Below are positions 9,497 to 19,596 of a stretch of DNA of 64,000 bases, in pieces. Source of the stretch: Streptomyces olivaceus (GTDB taxonomy: Bacteria > Actinomycetota > Actinomycetes > Streptomycetales > Streptomycetaceae); assembly GCF_000721235.1 (NCBI RefSeq), contig NZ_JOFH01000001.1:434001-498000 (forward strand). The letters are read 5' to 3'. A model generated the notes under the pieces. That model was not told the origin of the DNA. It made no database searches and worked only from the letters and a program-made list of their open reading frames with translations. A program made the translations under genes and the position numbers. Numbering within the stretch: the stretch's first letter is position 1; each line of letters begins with the position of its first letter.

Positions 9497-10198
9497 ATGA
9501 GTACAGGTGGCGAGAAGAGGGCATTGATCATCGGTGCGTCGCGCGGGCTCGGCTACGCGCTGACCACGGAGTTCCTTGACCGTGGCTGGCAGGTCACCGC
9601 GACGGAGCGCAAGCCCTCCGCGTTGCGCGAGCTGGCCGAGTCGGCCGGGGGCCGGCTGACCGTGGAGACCGTCGACATCGCGGTTCCCGCGCAGGTCACG
9701 GCGCTGCATGAGCGTCTGGGAGGTTCGCGTATCGACCTGCTGTTCGTCAACGCCGGAACGAACTACACCACCGATCCCTCGGCGACGTTCACGGATGTGT
9801 CCACCGACGACTTCATCCGTGTCATGGTGACCAACGCTCTGAGCCCGATGCGCGTCATCGAGACCCTTGAGGACCTGGTCCCTCCGAGCGGCACCATCGG
9901 GGTGATGTCATCGGGCCAGGGCAGCGTCACCGACAACACCAACGGCGGCTTCGAGGTCTACCGGGCGAGTAAGTCCGCGCTGAACCAGCTCATGCGCAGC
10001 TTCGCCGCACGGCACGCCGATGACCCGCGCACCCTGCTGCTGATGGCTCCGGGCTGGGTCAAGACCGATCTGGGCGGTCCCGGCGCACGCCTGAACCTCG
10101 ATGACTCGATCCCCGGAGTGGCCGACACGATCGAGGCGCAGACGGGAAGGGGCGGATTGCACTACCTGGACCGCCAGAACCGGAGCGTCAACTGGTGA
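9497..10198 (+). CDS. Short-chain dehydrogenase/reductase (SDR)
   Basis: 233 residues. The ATG at 9497 follows GAGGAG. Classical SDR signatures: GASRGLG nucleotide loop at residues 13-19, the VDIA acidic segment, NAGT near residue 88, VMSSGQG with the catalytic serine, and YRASKSALN with the Tyr-x3-Lys pair near residue 155. The Asn at TNALSPMRV completes the tetrad. No basic NADP-specific residue pattern is clear. It forms an operon with the amidohydrolase 53 nt downstream. The reaction is an NAD(P)-linked carbonyl/alcohol interconversion of unknown substrate. Confidence 0.88.
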   Translation: MSTGGEKRALIIGASRGLGYALTTEFLDRGWQVTATERKPSALRELAESAGGRLTVETVDIAVPAQVTALHERLGGSRIDLLFVNAGTNYTTDPSATFTDVSTDDFIRVMVTNALSPMRVIETLEDLVPPSGTIGVMSSGQGSVTDNTNGGFEVYRASKSALNQLMRSFAARHADDPRTLLLMAPGWVKTDLGGPGARLNLDDSIPGVADTIEAQTGRGGLHYLDRQNRSVNW

Positions 10199-10251
10199 CG
10201 AGCACGGTACCCGCCTCCGACCTGCTCGCTGACGCCCGGGAGAGCCCCGCC

Positions 10252-11247
10252 ATGAAGACCATCGCCATCGAAGAGCACTGGAACAGCGCCGATATCCGTA
10301 AGGCACTCGACCGCCTCGCGCTCGGGGCGCGCGATGAGAGCGTCGCCTTCAACGCCAGGGGCGACACCCAGGTGCGGCTCGAGGACATCGGCCAGGGCCG
10401 CATCGAGGCCATGGACGCCGCGGGAATCGACCTCTCGATCCTTTCGGTCGTCACCCCCGCCACTCAGCCACTGCCCGCACCGGAGGCCATCGCGCTCGCA
10501 CGGGAAGCCAACGACGAGGCCACCGACGCCGTCCGCGCGCACCCCGACCGCTTCCGCGCCTTCGCGACCCTGCCCACCAGCGCCCCGCAGGCCGCCGCCG
10601 CGGAACTCGAACGGTGCGCCACCAAGCTGGGCCACGTCGGCGCCATGGTCCACGGCCGGGCCGGCAGCCGCACGCTGGACGATCCCGCATACGACGACCT
10701 GCTGGCCACCGCGGCCCGCTTGCGCCAGCCCATCTTCATCCACCCGCAGATTGTCTCCAACGCACTGCGTGACGCCGCCTACCGCGGCCTGGACCCGCAG
10801 GTTGAGCTGGGCCTGGCGACCTTCGGCTGGGGCTGGCACATGGACACCGGTCTGGCCGCGCTGCGCCTCATTCTCAGCGGCGCCTTCGACCGCCACCCCG
10901 ATCTCCAGCTGGTTCTCGGGCACTGGGGTGAAATGCTGCTGTTCTGGATGGACCGCGCCGACAGCCTCTCAGGCGTCGCCCCGCACCTCGAACGTCGAGT
11001 GGCCGACTACATCAAGACCAACATCCACATAACCAGCAGCGGCATGCTGCAGAAGCGCCTGCTGCGCCACACCCTCGACTTCACCGCCGTCGACCAGGTG
11101 CTGTTCTCCACCGACTATCCCTTCCACCGCCCCGACGCGGCAGGGGTCGGGCACTTCTTCGAGGCCATCCCCGACCCCAGAGACCGTGCCAAGATCGCCT
11201 CCGGCAATGCGGAAGCACTCTTCGACCTGGCGAAGGCCATCACTTGA
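10252..11247 (+). CDS. Amidohydrolase_2 family, gamma-resorcylate-decarboxylase-like
   Basis: 331 residues from the ATG at 10252, which has GGGAGAG 7 nt upstream. The frame also extends to a GTG at 10195 overlapping the SDR stop, but the family normally begins with the metal-binding strand seen here (MKTIAIEEHW). That strand carries Glu-x-His in place of the usual His-x-His, as in gamma-resorcylate (2,6-dihydroxybenzoate) decarboxylase and related non-hydrolytic members. Further metal and active-site residues: His in FIHPQ (~162), His in LGHWGE (~222) and Asp in STDYPF (~290). Non-oxidative decarboxylation of a hydroxybenzoate is therefore more likely than amide hydrolysis. A lactonase or hydratase role cannot be excluded. 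Confidence 0.82.
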   Translation: MKTIAIEEHWNSADIRKALDRLALGARDESVAFNARGDTQVRLEDIGQGRIEAMDAAGIDLSILSVVTPATQPLPAPEAIALAREANDEATDAVRAHPDRFRAFATLPTSAPQAAAAELERCATKLGHVGAMVHGRAGSRTLDDPAYDDLLATAARLRQPIFIHPQIVSNALRDAAYRGLDPQVELGLATFGWGWHMDTGLAALRLILSGAFDRHPDLQLVLGHWGEMLLFWMDRADSLSGVAPHLERRVADYIKTNIHITSSGMLQKRLLRHTLDFTAVDQVLFSTDYPFHRPDAAGVGHFFEAIPDPRDRAKIASGNAEALFDLAKAIT

Positions 11248-11716
11248 ACCGATCACCGCCCCCGTTGTCTTCTCCGCGGTCTTGCAAGAGGGCCGCTGGC
11301 CTCCGGGGCTGGCATGACTGTTCCCGACGAAGGTGATCAACGACGAGGCTCAGATCCCCTTCGGCCTGGGCGCGGGCGAACACGTCCGCGACAGGTCGTG
11401 CCGCAGATGGATCGTCGTAGCCACCAGCGGATCGACGAACACCAGTTGGTGGCGGGTGCCGGCAGCCGCGGCCAGGTTCCGGACTCCTTCTCGTGCAGCA
11501 TGGCGTCGGCCTTCCAGGCTGCCCTGCCACGGCACGGCCAGCTCCTCGTCCAGACGAGCAGGATTCGGTCCGGACGCCGGAAAGTGCCGATTCGTCGGTG
11601 CCTGCCCATTCCCACAGGCGTTGAAGGCGAACGCCACGCTGCCCGGACCGCCGGAGACTCGATGCGCCGTCCGTGGTGCTGCCTCGGCTACCGCACCGTC
11701 CTCAAGTCGCTCTCTG
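11248..11716 (-). pseudogene. Possible decayed, frameshifted coding sequence, unrecognised
   Basis: This 469-nt gap has no intact gene. On the minus strand a stretch with coding character (RLDEELAVPWQGSLEGR, then HQLVFVDPLVATTIHLRHDL) runs toward 11370. Sense seems to continue in another frame as DVFARAQAEGDLSLVVDHLRR, as if a small indel lay near 11385. I do not recognise the family, and no start or RBS is clear. It could equally be non-coding DNA with chance open frames. Confidence 0.25.
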
Positions 11717-12745
11717 TCAGTTCCCCCGTCGGCCCACGACGAGGCGGCCGACAGGGGAAACCACCACCTGCACATCCTCAAAGCCGCCATCCCGCAGTTC
11801 TGCGGCGAGTTCCTCGGCAGTGCAGACAGGGGGGACACCACGGGATTCGGCGACGAGCGCGGCGAGGGCTGAATGCAGCTGTGCTTCCGGCGTGTCCTGC
11901 GCCGACGGTGTCAGTTCTTGCACCAAGAGCAACCCCCCGGGAACCAACGCACGCCGCACTGCGGCCAGGGTGCTCGCGCGAGCATCACGGGGGAAGAACG
12001 CTTGAGCCCAGTAGGCGACCTCACAGACCGCCTCGTCAGAGAGATCACGGGCATCCGCGCACCGGACCTCCAAGCGGGAGGCCACACCGGCCGCTTCGGC
12101 CCGCGTGCGCAGTTCCTGGACGACGTCGTCGGCCCGTTCGACGCCAACCGCGCGCAACTGGGTGAATATCGTCAGGGTGGTCAGCAGGGCTCCGCCGACG
12201 CCGCTGCCGACGTCCAGCAGCGTGCCGCCTGCGGCCAGCCGGTCGCGGTATTCCGGCACTGCGTTGTAGGCCATCGAGAAGATGGCCCGCGAGGCTGCGG
12301 TGGGCAGCATGCCCCAGTTGCGGGCGACGATCAGTGCGTCTTGCTCCCAGTGGTCCCGTGCGTCCGGCGAGAAGGCCGAGCGGATGCGGTTGCGAGCCGC
12401 GGCGAGGTCGTCGATCGTGTCGTCGAGCCGTACCCCGGCGGGACTGCGGTGCAGCGCCGCGAACTCCGTGGTGAGTACGTAGGCAGGTGAGGGACCCTCC
12501 AGGCTGCGAACTACCTCAGCGGCCAGGAACACTTCGATGACCCGGCGCGCGCGCTCGGTGGAGACGCCGCTGTTTTCGGCCAGCGCCTCGACGGTCGTGG
12601 GCTCCTTCAGTATGTCCAACCATCCGCTCGCCGACGCCGCGTACAGCAGCTCAGCCACCTGCCCGCCGTCGGCCCACTGCCGCAGCCGCTCGCGCGCGCC
12701 CAACGCCGCCTGGAGGTCTGCGACTTCCACCTGCTCATCGTTCAT
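11717..12745 (-). CDS. SAM-dependent methyltransferase (winged-helix O-methyltransferase type)
   Basis: 342 residues. Residues ~20-100 form the dimerisation/winged-helix domain typical of polyketide and plant-type O-methyltransferases (LLYAASASGWLDILKEPTTVEALAENSGVS as the HTH-like part). The catalytic domain has motif I LLDVGSGVGG near residue 175, the acidic end of strand 2 (GVERADD), and motif YWAQAFFPRDAR before ALVPGGLLLVQEL. It would transfer a methyl group from S-adenosylmethionine to an unknown acceptor, perhaps a phenolic oxygen given the neighbours. No catalytic His-Glu pair could be assigned with certainty. It is transcribed toward the amidohydrolase. Confidence 0.82.
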   Translation of the reverse strand: MNDEQVEVADLQAALGARERLRQWADGGQVAELLYAASASGWLDILKEPTTVEALAENSGVSTERARRVIEVFLAAEVVRSLEGPSPAYVLTTEFAALHRSPAGVRLDDTIDDLAAARNRIRSAFSPDARDHWEQDALIVARNWGMLPTAASRAIFSMAYNAVPEYRDRLAAGGTLLDVGSGVGGALLTTLTIFTQLRAVGVERADDVVQELRTRAEAAGVASRLEVRCADARDLSDEAVCEVAYWAQAFFPRDARASTLAAVRRALVPGGLLLVQELTPSAQDTPEAQLHSALAALVAESRGVPPVCTAEELAAELRDGGFEDVQVVVSPVGRLVVGRRGN

Positions 12746-13029
12746 CGTGATCCATTCGTTTCGTCGGTCTCCTACCCGGCATCGGACGACTCGGAGGCGC
12801 GCCCCCGGGCGCCCTCCGGGCGGCGATCCCTGTCGGGTGCGGGTTCATGGTGGGCATGACCGTATGCCGGCCGAACGGCCGGATCACTGCCGCACTCTGA
12901 ATTTCTGTGTTCCCTTCGGAGAGCGGCTCGCGCGGCGGCACGGACACGCCTTGCCGGTGCGCGAGGTAGTAGCCCGCACGACTCTACCCAGCAGGCACAT
13001 ACGGCCCAGGTCAGTAAACTGCCTCCCGT

Positions 13030-14079
13030 TCACAGCGCCGCGGCAGCGGAAGCGAGCCGGTCCTCGGCGATCTGCCGGGCGGCCTGCCGCGGGGTCACGC
13101 CAGTCGAACGGGCCAGGTCGAGGACGTGGCTGACGGTGTCGCCGATGCCCTCCACCCGCTTGTGAGCCTTCTCGTGGCCGCAGTTCTCCGATTCCCGGCT
13201 GAGCGCGTAGACGATGCCGCCGGCACTGGCAACGTAGTCGGGTACCCAGACGACGCCGCGCCCCGCGAGAGCATCGGCGACGGACTCCTCGGTGAGCTGA
13301 TTGTTGGCCGGTCCGACGACCAGAGGGGCGGACAGCCGGGGCACGGACTCTTCGCTGAGCAGGCCGCCGACGGCCGCCGGGACAAAGATGTCGGCGGGTG
13401 CGGACAGCGCCTGATCGGGCTCGACCCATCCGTAACCGCTCGCCAGAGCCGCGTCCTTTCGCGACTGGTCCACGTCCGACACCACGACGTGAGCGCCTTC
13501 GGCAGCCAGGCCGTCAGCGATGCCGCCGCCAACCGATCCGAATCCGCTGATGACGACCCTCCGGCCGACGCAGGAGGCGTCGCCGAACACGTGCCGGGCA
13601 CCGGCACGCAGCGCGGCCAGCACGCCGGTGGCGGTGGGACCACCGGAATCTCCGGTCCCGCCGTGCCCCTCGGGCGCGCAGTACGCGTGCGGCGAGAATC
13701 GCTTCAGGACCACCATGTCGTCCGGGCCGGTGCCGATGTCGGGACCGGTCCGGTACGAACCCTCCCAGGAGGCGATCAGCTCGCCCAGGTCCTCAAGCGC
13801 GGCCTCGCGCAGGTGCGGGGTGAGTTCGGTGTCCTTGCCGAGGACGATCACGCTCTTGCCCCCGCCGAAGTCCAGACCGGCCACTGCGGCCTTGTACGTC
13901 ATGGCCTCCGACAGGCGCAGCGCATCCGCCAGCCCGTCCTGCCAGGTCTCGTAACGGCGTAGCCGGCACCCGCCGACCGCCGGGCCCAGAACCCGGGAGT
14001 GGACAGAGACGATCAGTGGCAGCCCCGAGCGGCTTCCGCGACGTACGACGACCTCTTCATGCACAAATGCTTGCCCCAT
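13030..14079 (-). CDS. Glu/Leu/Phe/Val dehydrogenase family protein (valine-dehydrogenase-like)
   Basis: 349 residues if started at the ATG at 14079; the frame continues upstream through a GTG at 14103, but that region overlaps the control region shared with the lrp gene. The N-terminal domain has LGPAVGGCRLRRYETWQDGLADA, then MTYKAAVAGLDFGGGKSV with the two conserved lysines (substrate carboxylate binding and catalysis). The Rossmann domain has ISGFGSVGGGIA near residue 190 and VVGPANNQLTEE. It catalyses reversible NAD-linked oxidative deamination of a branched or aromatic amino acid. It differs clearly from the remembered S. coelicolor housekeeping Vdh, so it looks like a second, accessory copy. 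The divergent Lrp gene is the probable regulator. Confidence 0.85.
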   Translation of the reverse strand: MGQAFVHEEVVVRRGSRSGLPLIVSVHSRVLGPAVGGCRLRRYETWQDGLADALRLSEAMTYKAAVAGLDFGGGKSVIVLGKDTELTPHLREAALEDLGELIASWEGSYRTGPDIGTGPDDMVVLKRFSPHAYCAPEGHGGTGDSGGPTATGVLAALRAGARHVFGDASCVGRRVVISGFGSVGGGIADGLAAEGAHVVVSDVDQSRKDAALASGYGWVEPDQALSAPADIFVPAAVGGLLSEESVPRLSAPLVVGPANNQLTEESVADALAGRGVVWVPDYVASAGGIVYALSRESENCGHEKAHKRVEGIGDTVSHVLDLARSTGVTPRQAARQIAEDRLASAAAAL

Positions 14080-14120
14080 ACCCCTGAGGCTAGAATGATG
14101 CACGGAACTTCTGATCCCGT

Positions 14121-14137
14121 GCCGAACTAAATTCGGC
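14121..14137. promoter_or_regulatory. Inverted repeat GCCGAA-n5-TTCGGC between dehydrogenase and lrp
   Basis: Perfect 6-bp arms with a CTAAA centre sit between the divergent starts, 22 nt before the lrp ATG. This is the place and size expected for an Lrp/AsnC operator acting on both genes. Confidence 0.5.
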
Positions 14138-14158
14138 CTCTCGGTCGTGGAGGTAGTC

Positions 14159-14638
14159 ATGGACGAAGTTGATTCGGCGATCGTGCGTCATCTGCAGATG
14201 GATGGTCGGCTGTCCAATCGTGCGCTCGCCGAGAAGCTCGGCATCGCACCGTCCACCTGCCTCGAACGCACCAGGCTCCTGCACAAGCGCGGCATCATCC
14301 AGGGGTACAAGGCCCAAGTCTCCCTGCGCGCACTCAACCGCCCGGTCCAAGCCATGGTGTCCACCCAGATCCGGCCGCTGCGCCGGGACGTCGTCGCCGC
14401 CTTCGAACAGTCGGTGACGCAACTGCCGGAGGTTGTCTCGGTCTACACGATGGCCGGCAGCGACGACTTCCTGGTCCACGTCACAGCCCAGGACATCGAC
14501 CATCTGCACGCCTTCCTCCTGGACCAGTTCACCAACCGCCGTGAGATCGCCGGCTTCCGCACCGCGATCATCTACCAGCACCTCACCAACCCGGTGCTCG
14601 ACCCTCTGCCTCCCACGGCAGAGCAGCAACGCGCCTGA
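14159..14638 (+). CDS. Lrp/AsnC family transcriptional regulator
   Basis: 159 residues. The ATG at 14159 has GGAGG at 14149-14153; the in-frame GTG at 14147 would bury that RBS. The N-terminal HTH is LDR-type: DEVDSAIVRHLQMDGRLSNRALAEKLGIAPSTCLERTRLLHKRGII. The C-terminal RAM domain holds VVSVYTMAGSDDFLVHVTAQD, the ligand-binding glycine/Asp turn. Proteins of this kind form octamers that sense amino acids. Divergent placement from an amino-acid dehydrogenase mirrors the bkdR/ald/vdh-type arrangements and predicts regulation of that dehydrogenase by its substrate. Confidence 0.9.
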   Translation: MDEVDSAIVRHLQMDGRLSNRALAEKLGIAPSTCLERTRLLHKRGIIQGYKAQVSLRALNRPVQAMVSTQIRPLRRDVVAAFEQSVTQLPEVVSVYTMAGSDDFLVHVTAQDIDHLHAFLLDQFTNRREIAGFRTAIIYQHLTNPVLDPLPPTAEQQRA

Positions 14639-14917
14639 GACTCCCGCCGCTCAGCGAGGCGCCCGCGTCGACCTGCGTCTCCTTGGATCACGGCTGACGA
14701 TCGATGGGGGTGGGTTTCGTAGTCGCAGGCCAGACGGCGGCGCATTTCTCAGCCGCCGCACCGGCCCGCTGTGCCGGAAGCGGTCGATGCGGAGGAAGGG
14801 CGTGTTTCCCGGCATGAGCGCGGGGCGGTGTGCAGGGGATTTGCACCTTCCGTAGCGGCATGTGGTCCGGTGGACTTACGCGCCGGGTGTCGGCCGCCTG
14901 AGGAAAGGTCCCTGCTC

Positions 14918-15820
14918 ATGCATTCGTCGTTCGTGCCGCCCCGTCAGGTCAGGATCGGTGACGCGGCCGCCTTCGCCGGCACCACGCCGCGGGCGATTCG
15001 CCACTACCACGAGATCGGTCTGCTCCCCGAGCCCGAGCGGGGCGGCGACGACCGCCGCCGTTATGGGTACGAGGACATGATCCGACTGCTGTGGATTCGC
15101 AAGATGGCCGACGCCGGGATCGCTCTGGACGACATCCGTGACGCCTTCACCACCGGCATCGCTTCCGCCGGCACGGACTGCGAAGACGGTATCGCGGTCA
15201 TCCTGGATCGGTTGGAGGAAAGCCTCGCCGACCAGGAGGCGGAATTGCGGCGGCAGCGGAACGCCGTGCAGCGGATGCGCACCGAAGGCAGCCGGATGGG
15301 GCTGCTCTCCGACTTCGTCACCGAACGCCTCAAGAGGCTGCCTGAGGGCTCCCTGCGCCAGGCGGATCTGGACACCCTGTTGGTCACCGAGCGGATCTTC
15401 GGCCCGCTCGGCGCAGCCGTCCAGGCCACGCGCTTCATCGTCCTGGCCAGGCATCCCACGCTGCGGATGGATTCTGACCGCGTCGATGACGCCGAGGAAG
15501 CACTCGACGACAGCGTCGCCGTCGACGATCCACGGGTCGCTCAAGTGGCCGCCGAGCGGCACGCTTTCGAACGCGCCCTGCACACCGTCATCGAGGAATC
15601 CGGCCTGGACGAGGAGGACGATGCCCTCTTCGACGCCTGGGACACTCTGCACCCCGAGGACGGCGACGACGAGGCCGGTCTCAGCCCTAACAGGCGGGAG
15701 GCCGGCTCCATGAGCGCGGGCGAAGCGATCGGCAAGATGCCCTACCACTTTTCCCCAGCCCGCCTGCGCTGTATGCAACTTGCCCTAGAACTGTCCGTCC
15801 AGGACTCACCCGGCACCTGA
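14918..15820 (+). CDS. MerR family transcriptional regulator
   Basis: 300 residues. The ATG at 14918 follows AGGAAAGG. The N-terminal MerR winged helix is clear: VRIGDAAAFAGTTPRAIRHYHEIGLLPEPERGGDDRRRYGYEDMIRLLWIRKMADAGI. A coiled coil follows (LEESLADQEAELRRQRNAVQRM), then a ~180-residue acidic C-terminal domain of unknown fold, much larger than in metal-sensing MerR proteins. No metal-binding cysteine pattern was seen. Such long actinobacterial members often sense drugs or organic molecules. The target is not evident; the nearest gene is the small secreted protein downstream. Confidence 0.85.
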   Translation: MHSSFVPPRQVRIGDAAAFAGTTPRAIRHYHEIGLLPEPERGGDDRRRYGYEDMIRLLWIRKMADAGIALDDIRDAFTTGIASAGTDCEDGIAVILDRLEESLADQEAELRRQRNAVQRMRTEGSRMGLLSDFVTERLKRLPEGSLRQADLDTLLVTERIFGPLGAAVQATRFIVLARHPTLRMDSDRVDDAEEALDDSVAVDDPRVAQVAAERHAFERALHTVIEESGLDEEDDALFDAWDTLHPEDGDDEAGLSPNRREAGSMSAGEAIGKMPYHFSPARLRCMQLALELSVQDSPGT

Positions 15821-16166
15821 AGGACGGCCCTCGCGGCGGGTTGTGCCGTGCGCGTGCCACCGCAGGTGCGCCCGGGTCGAGGGCCCCGGCCGGCCGAACG
15901 CCTGGCTGAGCCAGTACGTCCAGTAGGTGCCGGCATCGTCCGAGGAACGCATGACCGTGGTGGTTGTCCGAAGCGCCCGACTCCGTACGTGCCCGCGCAG
16001 CCGCACCGCGCGGAGGAGGCGGAAGACCGGAAGCGCGGGAGTCGTCGATCGGCTTCGGCATATGGCGGAACGGGAGGAGTGAAACCCGGTCGTGGCCGGG
16101 TGAGCAGTGCGGGCAAGGGGCATTGCTGTGACGTTCGTGCAGTACATCAGCACTATGGAGGTCATC
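15821..16166. other. 346-nt gap without a convincing gene
   Basis: Open frames exist on both strands, but none has an RBS, family resemblance or consistent codon bias. There is no clear hairpin or promoter consensus beyond the RBS (GGAG at 16157-16160) of the small secreted protein gene. Confidence 0.5.
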
Positions 16167-16397
16167 ATGTCCAAGCGTCTACTGACTGCAGGGCTGCTCG
16201 CGGCCGGCCTGGTTGTGGCCGGGGCGAGCGCCGCAGCCGCCGGTGATCACGGCAACGAGCAGGGCGGTGCCTTCGGCGGCGGCTACTCGCAGGATGCCTA
16301 CGTCGGCGTGTTCGCCAACGCCGGCGGGCCCAACGGCGCGTCCTACCTCGAAAACGGTGCTGCTCACGCCGACGGCGGCTTCTTCGCCCACCGGTAG
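16167..16397 (+). CDS. Small secreted glycine/alanine-rich protein
   Basis: 76 residues. The ATG at 16167 has TATGGAG just upstream. Residues 1-25 are a Sec signal peptide (SKRLLTAGLLAAGLVVAGASAAAA, cleaved around AAAGD). The mature ~50 residues are rich in Gly, Ala, Asn and aromatics (GGAFGGGYSQDAYVGVFANAGG) and contain no cysteines. It is not a chaplin: the GN..GN chaplin core is absent. Similar short exported proteins are frequent in Streptomyces, but I cannot name a family. Surface or wall association is a guess. Confidence 0.6.
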   Translation: MSKRLLTAGLLAAGLVVAGASAAAAGDHGNEQGGAFGGGYSQDAYVGVFANAGGPNGASYLENGAAHADGGFFAHR

Positions 16398-16618
16398 GCA
16401 AACGGTCGGCTGTCGTCTCCGCAGAGGAGACCAGCCGGCGCCGCAGGAGTACCGGCCGAAACCCGTGTCCGGTGGGCGCCGATTCCTCCCGGTGCGGGGC
16501 GGGACGAGTGCCGGGCGTGCGCGGGCACTTTCGTGATGAAGGCGCCCGCGTTTCCTCTTCCAGCAGGCACGCCGGCCCCGCACCGCAGATTGATCAGAGC
16601 ACAGCGGTGTTGTGGGGC

Positions 16619-17608
16619 TCATCGCGCCTGGTGCCCCGCGAGCGTGTGCAGGACGTCGGCGACCGGGGTGGGGTCCAGGGGGCCGACATGCGACGCCCCG
16701 GGGAAATCGTGCACGCGGAAGCTGTTGCCGGGGGTGGACGCGTCGGCTTCCGCGATCATTCTGTCCTGGAGCGCGGTGGCGATCGTACGGTCCCTGCCGA
16801 ACCGCAGGTACGTGCGGGGAACGCGTCCCCAGGTGCCGGCCCGGCCGACCGCTCGGCCCGCATAGGCGGCGACGGGCTCGTCGGTCTGCATGCCGGCCAG
16901 CATCCGGCGGAAGTCGGTGTCGGGGTAGTCCGCACAGATCATCTCCTTCAGGAGGGCCAACTCGCCGCTGACACCCGTACGGAAGTTCAGCCGCAACACC
17001 CCGAGCCGGTCCGGGTCACCCACCGTCAGCTCCACCGGGCTGACGGCGTCCGCGTTCTCGGGTGCCGCCGTGCAGGCGTCCGCGGTGGGCAGGACGCGGC
17101 TGGGGCAGAAGGCAGCCATGTAGCAGATGTGGTGAAGCAGGTGCGGTACGGCGTCGCCGACCCGGCTGACCGACACGCCACCCAGACTGTGCCCGACCAG
17201 CACCACCGGTCCGTTCCGTGCGGCCCGCCGCACGATGCCCGTGACGCGCGCCTCGTAGTCGTCCAGCCCGAGGCCCTTCAGCGGGGAGGGCTCGACCGCC
17301 ATCGCTGCGAGATCCTGCCGCTGGTACGACTCCGCCACGAAAGCCTCCGCGCCGTGCCCCGGCTGGTCCACCATGACGACGCGGTGGCCGCGCAGCACCA
17401 GCTCGCGGGCGATCGGCGTCCAGAACGCGCCGGCGCTGTGGGTCCCGTGCACCAGCACGTAGGTCGCGAGCCCGCGACGGGGGGCCGCCGCGGCCGGCGA
17501 GGCGACGAGCCCGGCGGCCGACGCCACTCCCCCCACCGCGAGTCCCAGCCCCCGCAGCGCCGTCCGCCGGGTGACACCTGTTCGTTCTCTGTTCGTGTCA
17601 TCCATCAT
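16619..17608 (-). CDS. Secreted alpha/beta hydrolase with twin-arginine signal (esterase-like)
   Basis: 329 residues from the ATG at 17608 (a second ATG lies at 17605). The Tat signal is VTRRTALRGLGLAVGGVASAAGLVASPAAAA. The mature part begins with the strand TYVLVHGTHSAGAFW (oxyanion region HGTHS) and has the nucleophile elbow VLVGHSLGGVS near residue 145. The late His is in FPGASHVGPLDP near residue 300. This is the plant salicylate-esterase/EstC-like branch of alpha/beta hydrolases. Next to a secreted xylanase, an acetyl or feruloyl esterase function on hemicellulose side chains would make sense. The family also includes unrelated esterases, so the substrate is inference. Confidence 0.78.
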   Translation of the reverse strand: MMDDTNRERTGVTRRTALRGLGLAVGGVASAAGLVASPAAAAPRRGLATYVLVHGTHSAGAFWTPIARELVLRGHRVVMVDQPGHGAEAFVAESYQRQDLAAMAVEPSPLKGLGLDDYEARVTGIVRRAARNGPVVLVGHSLGGVSVSRVGDAVPHLLHHICYMAAFCPSRVLPTADACTAAPENADAVSPVELTVGDPDRLGVLRLNFRTGVSGELALLKEMICADYPDTDFRRMLAGMQTDEPVAAYAGRAVGRAGTWGRVPRTYLRFGRDRTIATALQDRMIAEADASTPGNSFRVHDFPGASHVGPLDPTPVADVLHTLAGHQAR

Positions 17609-17695
17609 GAACACAACGCTATGAACGGCCCGTTCGGCCCACCAGCGGTCCAGCACCCCCACAGAGGTGGACCCAGAACCACCCCCGCCGTGCGG

Positions 17696-17742
17696 CTCGC
17701 GGGTTGCCCGGAGGCGCTGCCGCACTCCGGGCAACCCGCGAG
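17696..17742 (-). terminator. Perfect 18-bp hairpin after the xylanase gene
   Basis: Arms 17696-17713 and 17725-17742 are exact complements with an 11-nt loop, starting 34 nt past the xylanase stop on the minus strand and ending before the next gene. It is probably the xylanase terminator. Confidence 0.75.
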
Positions 17743-17776
17743 CAAGTCACCGCCCGATGGCCGGTGGCAGGACCTC

Positions 17777-19435
<1,659 letters not shown>

Positions 19436-19444
19436 TCAGCAGGG

Positions 19445-19474
19445 ATGATCGACGCACCGATGAGGCGTCGTCAA
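19445..19474 (-). promoter_or_regulatory. Candidate xlnA promoter
   Basis: On the minus strand, TTGACG (19469-19474) and GATCAT (19445-19450) are spaced by 18 nt and point toward xlnA, whose start is 235 nt further on. The match is moderate and the long leader otherwise holds no gene. Confidence 0.35.
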
Positions 19475-19506
19475 TACTTTTCACAAGCACGTTTCGGGGT
19501 TTGGCT

Positions 19507-19517
19507 CGAAAGTTTCA
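19507..19517. promoter_or_regulatory. Xylan-regulon operator-like box 1 (CGAAAGTTTCA)
   Basis: GAAA-G-TTTC palindrome about 33 nt upstream of the predicted xlnA -35 box. The CGAAA-n-TTTCG type of palindrome is known from Streptomyces xylanase and bxl operon control regions. Confidence 0.6.
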
Positions 19518-19596
19518 TACACGCACGGACCGGCTACGGGCTCGACCAGGAGGCTTCCGACTTTTGGCTCACGGCAGCACGGCAGTATTGCGCGAT

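Noticed and set aside
10195..10251. GTG start of the amidohydrolase overlapping the SDR stop
   Set aside because: The overlap is attractive, but the ATG at 10252 has a good RBS and gives the family's normal N-terminal metal-binding strand. Kept only as an alternative.
15806..16174. Minus-strand open frame of 122 codons in the gap after the MerR gene
   Set aside because: No RBS or recognised motif, and it overlaps the MerR 3' end and the secreted-protein start.
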